Positions 13,564-17,888 of a DNA stretch of 17,888 nucleotides are shown here, piece after piece (the stretch's first letter is position 1; each line of letters begins with the position of its first letter). Source of the stretch: CAZNNH01 sp964574335 (lineage in GTDB: Bacteria; Acidobacteriota; Vicinamibacteria; Fen-336); NCBI GenBank assembly GCA_964574335.1, contig CAZNNH010000129.1, positions 1 through 17,888 on the forward strand. The letters run 5' to 3'. The position numbers and the translations under genes are program-made. The notes below the pieces were generated by a model. It did no database searches. It had not been told where the DNA came from and saw only the letters and a list, made by a program, of their open reading frames with translations.

Positions 13564-14451
13564 GTGAGACTTGTGCTCAGGTGCGTGGCTGTCGGCGAGG
13601 GCCTCGCAGCTGCCGTCCTCGTGGCATTCTTCGTTGTCGTGGGTGCCCTGTTGGCAGTCCCCACTGTGGGTTCTGCTGTCTGGAGTGGACTGAGTCCCGA
13701 CACACCGAGAGTCGTCGCAGTCACGGTAACAGTGGGCGCAGTCGTACTCTTTCCAGCCGCTGCGGGCCTTGCCAGCGCGCAACTCTGGCAACTGCGACGA
13801 CAAGGCGTTGCTACGAGCGTGATTGCCCTGACGCTGGCAGTGATTGCCCTAGTCGCGCGCGGCGACACGCCACCCCTCTGGTATGCGCCACCAGTGGCAC
13901 TCATCGCTCTCTTGCTGTCACCGTGGTCGTTCCGTGCATGTGGTGAGAAGGCGACCGTAGCAGCGAGTGGTAGGACGCGTCGTCCTTGGACGCGAGGCGG
14001 CTGGGGCATCCTCATCTCTGCCATGTGTGTTGATGCCGCTATCGTGGTGGTGCTGTTCGCACTCGGCGCCCGAAAAAACGCAATGTGGGAGTCTGCCGCT
14101 CATCCCGGCATGCGCATCTCCGACGTACTTCTGCACATGCCGGACAGTTCCGCCTTTGAGCTTTCGGGACCTGCCTGTCGTCTGTCCTTCATGTGCTGGG
14201 GGCACGACGATAGCTGCCTCATCATGGCTGAACCCCGCTGGGACCGCGAGCTCGTGTCTCACGCTTCCGTCAGAGGCACGTGGGCGCTGACGCGGCCCGC
14301 ATTCGCCCAAATGCTGGACCAGCATGCCGACGACCTTGCGGGCTGCGGATCGCTTCGGATCAGCTGGCAGGGAGGGCGCTTCTATCGCGAGGTGCTGCTG
14401 GCGAGGGGCGCAGTAGCGTCGGTGGGCCCCCGCATCAAGAGGTGGGATTGA
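13564..14451 (+). CDS. Multi-pass membrane protein of unknown function
   Basis: The 295-residue protein has about four hydrophobic segments in residues ~10-125, one more near 150-165 (ILISAMCVDAAIVVVLFAL), and a soluble C-terminal domain of ~125 residues. That domain contains several Cys (ACRLSFMCWGHDDSC) and ends GRFYREVLLARGAVASVGPR. I recognise no family. The GTG start has GGAG eight bases upstream. It is driven by module R2, the same type of promoter module that precedes the 12534 ORF, so the two may be co-regulated. Codon use is less GC-biased than in the housekeeping genes of the window. Confidence 0.7.
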   Translation: MRLVLRCVAVGEGLAAAVLVAFFVVVGALLAVPTVGSAVWSGLSPDTPRVVAVTVTVGAVVLFPAAAGLASAQLWQLRRQGVATSVIALTLAVIALVARGDTPPLWYAPPVALIALLLSPWSFRACGEKATVAASGRTRRPWTRGGWGILISAMCVDAAIVVVLFALGARKNAMWESAAHPGMRISDVLLHMPDSSAFELSGPACRLSFMCWGHDDSCLIMAEPRWDRELVSHASVRGTWALTRPAFAQMLDQHADDLAGCGSLRISWQGGRFYREVLLARGAVASVGPRIKRWD

Positions 14452-14480
14452 CGCAGCAAGGCCGTGAAGCCCTCATCATT

Positions 14481-14600
14481 GTCGAGGGTGGCCAGCGACT
14501 CCGGCTTCGGGTCCTCGATGAGGTCGCGCTCGGCGCCGGCGGAATCGGGACGTACCTACAGGTGGTCGTGAGACTGACCCGAGCGGGTTCGGCGTGGGGA
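14481..14600 (-). pseudogene. Decayed internal fragment of glutaminyl-tRNA synthetase gene
   Basis: These ~120 bases align with 17549-17666 inside the intact glnS, with roughly 80-85% identity by eye and the same orientation. Read on the minus strand, 14481-14540 encodes AGAERDLIEDPKPESLATLD, which matches GlnRS PGAERDFIEDLNPESLTTLD at 15 of 20 positions. The frame is then broken by a stop and small indels before HAEPARVSL, the counterpart of HAEPAQVRL. It is a remnant of a second glnS copy, with both ends missing. It corresponds to an internal region of the gene, about 180 bp from the glnS 3' end. Confidence 0.85.
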
Positions 14601-14628
14601 TCCAGAGCGCCGCTGACCAAATCCAGGC

Positions 14629-14662
14629 CTACGTTCATTTGGTCTTGACCAAATGAACGTAG
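14629..14662. promoter_or_regulatory. Perfect 34-bp palindrome (16-bp arms) at the ATPase promoter
   Basis: CTACGTTCATTTGGTC (14629-14644) is followed by TT and then its exact reverse complement, GACCAAATGAACGTAG (14647-14662). It ends 9 bases before the first ATG of the ATPase gene. A -35-like TTGACC (14645-14650) lies in its centre, and CAGAAT (14668-14673) is 17 nt downstream, so a dimeric regulator bound here would cover the promoter. It is AT-richer than its surroundings. It could instead act as a terminator or cruciform, but its position favours an operator. Confidence 0.75.
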
Positions 14663-14671
14663 CGATGCAGA

Positions 14672-15898
14672 ATGGTCAGAATGCTGCGGAGGCGCTATCT
14701 CGACCTGATCCGGCGCACGGCGCTCGACAACGGGAAGATGGCCTTCGTCACCGGCCCGCGGCAGGTGGGGAAGACGACCCTGGCCCGGCAGTTCGAGCCG
14801 GGCGGCGGCGAGGCGGCCTTCATCTACTACAACTGGGACGACGTCGCCTTCCGACGGGCGTGGGCGAAAGACCCCAAGGCGCTCGTCCCACAGACGGTCG
14901 GCCGCAGGCCGTTCGTGGTCTTCGACGAGCTGCACAAGGCGCCGCGCTGGAAGCGCGGCCTGAAGGGCGTCTTCGACATGCGCGGTGCAGAGGCCGACAT
15001 CGTGGTGACCGGCAGCGCCCGGCTCGACCTCTTCAGGCGCGGGGGCGACAGCCTGCTTGGCCGCTACTTCCCCTTCCGTCTCCATCCGCTCAGCGTCGGA
15101 GAGCTGCGCGGCGAGGACCCCGCGACCCCCGACACCCTCGCCGGCCGCCTGAACACGCGCTTGCCTTCCGAGTCGGCTCTGCTCGCGCAACTGCTTAGGT
15201 TCGGGGGCTTCCCGGAGCCGTTGCTGAAGGCCGAGCCGCTCTTCGGGAACGTCTGGCGCCGCACCCGCATCGACCGCCTGGTCCGCGAAGACCTCCGCGA
15301 TCTCACCCGCGCCCAGGAGGTCGCGCTCCTGGAGACGACGGCGGCCCTGCTCCCGACTCGGGTGGGCTCCCCGGTCTCGGTCCAGTCGCTGGCGCAGGAC
15401 CTCGAGGTCAGCCATCCCACCATGCGTCGCTGGCTCGGCTGGTTCGGCGACCTCTACGTGACGTTCACCGTTCCCCCCTACACACGCCGGGTGACCCGGT
15501 CGATCCGCAAGCGGCCCAAGCTCTACCTGTGGGAGTGGTCCGAGGTCGAAGACGAAGGCGCCCGCTTCGAGAACCTGGTAGCCAGCCACTTCCTGAAGGC
15601 CGCCCACTTCTGGACCGACGCCGGCTACGGCCTCTTCGAGCTTCGCTACGTCCGGGACAAGGAGAAACGCGAGGTCGACTTCCTGTTGCTGCGCGACAGG
15701 AAGCCATGGCTCCTCGCGGAGTGCCGCCTTCGCGACGCCACGCCGGCCGCCAGCCTTCGGTCGTTCTCGGCCGCGCTCTCGCCCCCCATCACCCTGCAGA
15801 TCGTCGGCATTCCGGATGTCCAGGAGCGCTTCGACCTCACCGCGAAGGAGAAAGGGACCGTCATCAGCGCCGACCGTCTGCTGACGGTCCTCGCCTGA
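14672..15898 (+). CDS. AAA_14/DUF4143 family ATPase
   Basis: The 408-residue protein is typical of the AAA_14 plus DUF4143 family. Walker A is GPRQVGKTT (28-36), Walker B is FVVFDELHKA (81-90), the sensor region is VTGSARLDL (112-120), and RRGGDSLLGR follows. A winged-helix-like middle (SVQSLAQDLEVSHPTMRRWL) precedes a C-terminal domain with KREVDFLLLRD (D336) and LLAECR (E350, R352). That pattern resembles a PD-(D/E)xK nuclease core with Arg in place of Lys. These ATPases are widespread in accessory DNA and their biological role is not established. The frame begins at ATG 14672; a second ATG at 14681 fits better if the transcript starts just below the CAGAAT hexamer. The gene appears to have replaced the middle of a duplicated DUF4395-glnS block. 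Confidence 0.88.
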   Translation: MVRMLRRRYLDLIRRTALDNGKMAFVTGPRQVGKTTLARQFEPGGGEAAFIYYNWDDVAFRRAWAKDPKALVPQTVGRRPFVVFDELHKAPRWKRGLKGVFDMRGAEADIVVTGSARLDLFRRGGDSLLGRYFPFRLHPLSVGELRGEDPATPDTLAGRLNTRLPSESALLAQLLRFGGFPEPLLKAEPLFGNVWRRTRIDRLVREDLRDLTRAQEVALLETTAALLPTRVGSPVSVQSLAQDLEVSHPTMRRWLGWFGDLYVTFTVPPYTRRVTRSIRKRPKLYLWEWSEVEDEGARFENLVASHFLKAAHFWTDAGYGLFELRYVRDKEKREVDFLLLRDRKPWLLAECRLRDATPAASLRSFSAALSPPITLQIVGIPDVQERFDLTAKEKGTVISADRLLTVLA

Positions 15899-15900
15899 GG

Positions 15901-15994
15901 ACCCGAAGCCATGACTTCCCTCCCGACCGCCCCCGAAACCTGGAGACGCGCCCGGCCACCCACTTGGCGGGCGCGTGCCCGAGGCTCACTTGTC
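15901..15994 (-). repeat. Leader copy B: orphan DUF4395 leader with the same hairpin
   Basis: This is a second copy of the 12022-12113 block, starting three bases after the ATPase stop. It keeps the ribosome-binding site, the ATG and the next codons (ATGGCTTCGGGT) of a DUF4395 gene, but the rest of that gene is gone. The hairpin pairs 15946-15954 with 15968-15976, with the same single bulged G (15955) and CC/GG pair. Relative to copy A, one A-T pair has become G-C and one G-C pair has become A-T, and the C-A mismatch is a C-G pair here. Confidence 0.75.
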
Positions 15995-16029
15995 TATCGA
16001 GGGTTGGGCGAACCCCAAGGAGCGTGTGG

Positions 16030-16634
16030 ATGACCAGCGTCGTCCTCATCGCCCTTCTTGCCAGCTGCACGCCATCGGCTCAGCCGACACTGGCGGGCTT
16101 CTACGAAAGCCGCGCGACGTCTCGTGGTGGCATTGGCTATGCCATCGAGCTCAAGGCGGACGGCACCGCGGTGACGGGGTCCACCGTGATCGTGAACATG
16201 AAGTGGCGCGTGGTCAATGGTCACCTCCTGTTGGATGACAAGGACAGCGGCGCATTCCGCCTCGAGGGTGAGCAGCTGTCCAGACGGCCCCCGACGGAAC
16301 ACCGCTGACCACAAAGCAACGCCTCCACCCCCCGGAGAACAGTCTCGAGTCCATCGTCGGTGCCTGGCGCTATTCGCACTACACGGGCGCTGTGGCCTAC
16401 GAGCGGTACCTGGCAGACGGACGCTTCGAATTCCGGCTTCCTCTCACTGCATACCAGGGCTGCTATTCGGTCAACGAGAACGCCCTGGCCTTCACCCAGC
16501 CCCGCGCATCTACTGCGACGTTCAAGCTCAACGGCAACGTCCTGCGCCTCCACGAAGACGGCAAGGACTCTCTCTACGACCGAAAGGACCCCTGGTATCC
16601 ACGCGATGCGCCGGGCGGAGCCAAGAGCGAGTAG
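16030..16634 (+). pseudogene. Two-domain lipocalin-like lipoprotein gene with a frameshift
   Basis: The gene starts at ATG 16030, seven bases after AAGGAG, and opens with a lipoprotein signal ending LLASC (C13). The first frame runs through a domain beginning LAGFYES and ends out of register at TGA 16307-16309. A shift near 16278-16281 into the next frame continues QTAPDGTPLTTKQ, then a second domain beginning IVGAWRYSHYTGAVAYERYL, to the TAG at 16632-16634. The two domains look like tandem copies of one fold: G-(F/A)-(Y/W) start, then (A/L)DG, a V-N turn and F(R/K)L(E/N)G. One missing base would explain the shift, either a real pseudogene or a sequencing error. The restored protein would have ~201 residues. 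The function is unknown, and it is outside the cytoplasm if expressed. Confidence 0.75.
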
Positions 16635-16650
16635 ACGGCGGATCGCACCG

Positions 16651-16679
16651 TTGGCACAGGGCCAGTACCGTGGTAATGT
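16651..16679 (+). promoter_or_regulatory. vapB promoter close to the start codon
   Basis: TTGGCA (16651-16656) matches the -35 consensus at five of six bases and is followed, after 17 nt, by TAATGT (16674-16679; three of six). The ATG at 16685 is only six bases beyond, so the transcript would begin at or next to the start codon. Confidence 0.45.
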
Positions 16680-16684
16680 GACTC

Positions 16685-16945
16685 ATGGTCATCGCGCATT
16701 CCCGTGTCACGGCACAGGGGCAGATCTCGGTCCCGGCGGCGGTGCGGCGGAAGCTCGGTGTCGGACCTGGGTCTACGCTCGAGTGGGACGAAGACGGCGA
16801 GAAGATCGTGGTCCGGCGGGTGGGCCGTTTCACGTCAGCCGAAGTGCATGAGGCGGTCTTCTCCACGCCCCCGACACCGCGAACGCTCGACGAGCTGAAG
16901 ACCGGGTTGAAGACCCACGCGAAGCGGCGCCATGCGCGCCGCTGA
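16685..16945 (+). CDS. vapB: VapB-type antitoxin, AbrB/SpoVT domain
   Basis: The 86-residue protein has an N-terminal swapped-hairpin AbrB/SpoVT DNA-binding domain (residues ~5-47, with VTAQGQISVPAAVRRKLGV and GEKIVVRRV) and a basic C-terminal tail that should wrap the toxin. It would neutralise the adjacent PIN toxin and autorepress the operon. The toxin gene overlaps its end by 14 bases, the usual translational coupling of such pairs. No Shine-Dalgarno is visible before the ATG, in line with a leaderless transcript. Confidence 0.88.
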   Translation: MVIAHSRVTAQGQISVPAAVRRKLGVGPGSTLEWDEDGEKIVVRRVGRFTSAEVHEAVFSTPPTPRTLDELKTGLKTHAKRRHARR

Positions 16946-17312
16946 CACGGACGTACTCGTCCGTCTCATCACCCGCGACGACCCGCGGCAAGTATCGGCT
17001 GCGGAGAGCTTCGTCTCCCGAGGTGCGTGGGTATCGCATATCGTCCTGGTCGAAGCCACTTGGGTACTCACGTCTGTCTATGGGCTCGATGACCCCGCTC
17101 TGGCGACCGCCGTGGAGATGCTCCTGAACCATCACGACTTGACGATTCAGGATCCGGAGGTCGTCGCAGCGGCGCTGCTGCAGTTCCGCAAGAGACCGGC
17201 CATCAGCTTCTCTGACTGCCTGGTCCTCGAGGTTGCGCGAAGGCTGGGGCATCTGCCCCTTGGCACGTTTGATCGTGATCTCGCGAAAGTGGACGGGACG
17301 CAGCGGCTGTAG
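16932..17312 (+). CDS. vapC: VapC-type toxin, PIN-domain ribonuclease
   Basis: The 126-residue PIN domain carries the acidic metal-binding set expected for VapC: D5 in ADTDVLVRL, E41 in VEATWVL, D95 in SFSDCLVL and D114 or D116 in TFDRDL. VapC toxins are Mg-dependent ribonucleases that usually cut tRNA anticodon loops or rRNA; the target here is unknown. It overlaps the antitoxin gene by 14 bases. All catalytic residues are present, so it should be active. Confidence 0.9.
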   Translation: MRAADTDVLVRLITRDDPRQVSAAESFVSRGAWVSHIVLVEATWVLTSVYGLDDPALATAVEMLLNHHDLTIQDPEVVAAALLQFRKRPAISFSDCLVLEVARRLGHLPLGTFDRDLAKVDGTQRL

Positions 17313-17368
17313 AGGGGGCGGCGTGCGGGCACAAGTGAATGACCTTGGGCCGTCGGGCGTCGCCGCTG

Positions 17369-17888
17369 CTATGTGTCCTGCTGGCCCTTCTTCTGGATCT
17401 TGGCCCAGGTGTCCTTGAGGGTGACGGTGCGGTTGAAGACCGGCCGCTCCTTGGTGGAGTCGGGGTCGAGGCAGAAGTAGCCCTGGCGCTCGAACTGGAC
17501 CGGGACACCGGCCCCCAGCCCCCCGCAGCCCGGTTCCAGGCGGCAGCCGTCCAGGGTGGTCAGGGATTCCGGGTTCAGGTCCTCGATGAAGTCGCGCTCG
17601 GCGCCGGGGTCGGGACGCACGTACAGGTGGTCGTAGAGACGCACCTGAGCCGGCTCCGCGTGGGTCGCCGAGACCCAGTGCAGAGTGGCCTTGACCCGCC
17701 GGCCGTCCGGGGCGTTGCCGCCGCGCGAGGCCGGGTCGTGGCTGCAGCGCAGCTCGACGACCTCGCCCTGGGCGTCCTTGATCACCTCGCGGCAGGTGAT
17801 CAGGTAGGCGTAGCGCAGGCGCACCTCGCGCCCCGGCGCCAGGCGGAAGAAGCGCTTGGGCGGGTCCTCCATGAAGTCCTCGCGCTCG
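17369..17888 (-). CDS. glnS: Glutaminyl-tRNA synthetase, C-terminal part (5' end beyond window)
   Basis: About 173 codons of the C-terminal anticodon-binding beta-barrel region of GlnRS are present, and the frame stays open through the right edge of the window. Clear family stretches are FFRLAPGREVRLRYAY, RRVKATLHWVSATHAEPA, RDFIEDLNPESL, FERQGYFCLDPDS and VFNRTVTLKDTWAKI. The enzyme charges tRNA-Gln with glutamine. An ATG at 17872 is internal, since ERED-F in the preceding codons is also conserved. The stop is TAG at 17369-17371. A degenerate copy of its internal part lies at 14481-14600. Confidence 0.95.
   Translation of the reverse strand, partial: EREDFMEDPPKRFFRLAPGREVRLRYAYLITCREVIKDAQGEVVELRCSHDPASRGGNAPDGRRVKATLHWVSATHAEPAQVRLYDHLYVRPDPGAERDFIEDLNPESLTTLDGCRLEPGCGGLGAGVPVQFERQGYFCLDPDSTKERPVFNRTVTLKDTWAKIQKKGQQDT

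Noticed and set aside
14435..15607. Minus-strand 390-codon frame opposite the ATPase
   Set aside because: Shadow of the ATPase gene running into the glnS fragment; no domain of its own.
12022..15994. Insertion sequence or MITE bounded by leader copies A and B
   Set aside because: The blocks are direct, not inverted. They contain the start of a DUF4395 gene, and no transposase lies between them; duplication explains them better.

Overview
This is high-GC bacterial chromosomal DNA. It contains a 100-base run of N, so it is a draft scaffold, and the gap flanks suggest a metagenome or short-read assembly. The gene content is that of a Gram-negative-type, probably uncultivated lineage: lipoproteins, a GlnRS, GT-C membrane glycosyltransferases and a PerR/rubrerythrin stress operon. 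I cannot name the phylum from sequence alone. There is no rRNA, CRISPR array, transposase or phage module.

Left part (1-12033), ordinary housekeeping and stress genes. The window opens with the 3' end of a tRNA-Ser, then a minus-strand GT-C-type membrane protein. Next comes a compact minus-strand operon: perR, a rubredoxin-less rubrerythrin, a GlpC/HdrD-like Fe-S oxidoreductase and DUF3501. The genes overlap or are closely spaced, and a 17-bp hairpin separates rubrerythrin from the Fe-S gene. An Old Yellow Enzyme and a chagasin-like protease-inhibitor lipoprotein follow on the minus strand. A divergent GT39-like glycosyltransferase carries the N gap, which looks artefactual because its flanks share a 55-bp exact overlap. 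Then come aspartokinase overlapping an alpha/beta hydrolase, and sixA converging on a DUF4395 gene with shared stop codons.

Right part (12034-17888), an accessory region. It looks like the eroded product of an old tandem duplication. The leader of the DUF4395 gene (12022-12113) recurs at 15901-15994. A decayed internal piece of glnS (14481-14600) matches the intact glnS at the right edge (17549-17666). The order is DUF4395, leader A, insert 1, glnS fragment, AAA ATPase, leader B, insert 2, glnS. This fits one ancestral block, DUF4395-leader-X-glnS, duplicated in tandem, with the ATPase gene replacing the middle of the duplicate. The two leader copies keep the same hairpin with two covarying base pairs.

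Insert 1 holds two diverged copies of a ~190-bp promoter/5' module, each leading into a membrane-anchored protein of unknown function. Insert 2 holds a frameshifted two-domain lipoprotein and a VapBC toxin-antitoxin pair. The ATPase (AAA_14/DUF4143) is preceded by a perfect 16-bp-arm palindrome overlapping its likely promoter. Several genes (perR, the ATPase, vapB) have promoter-like hexamers so close to the start codon that their mRNAs may be leaderless.
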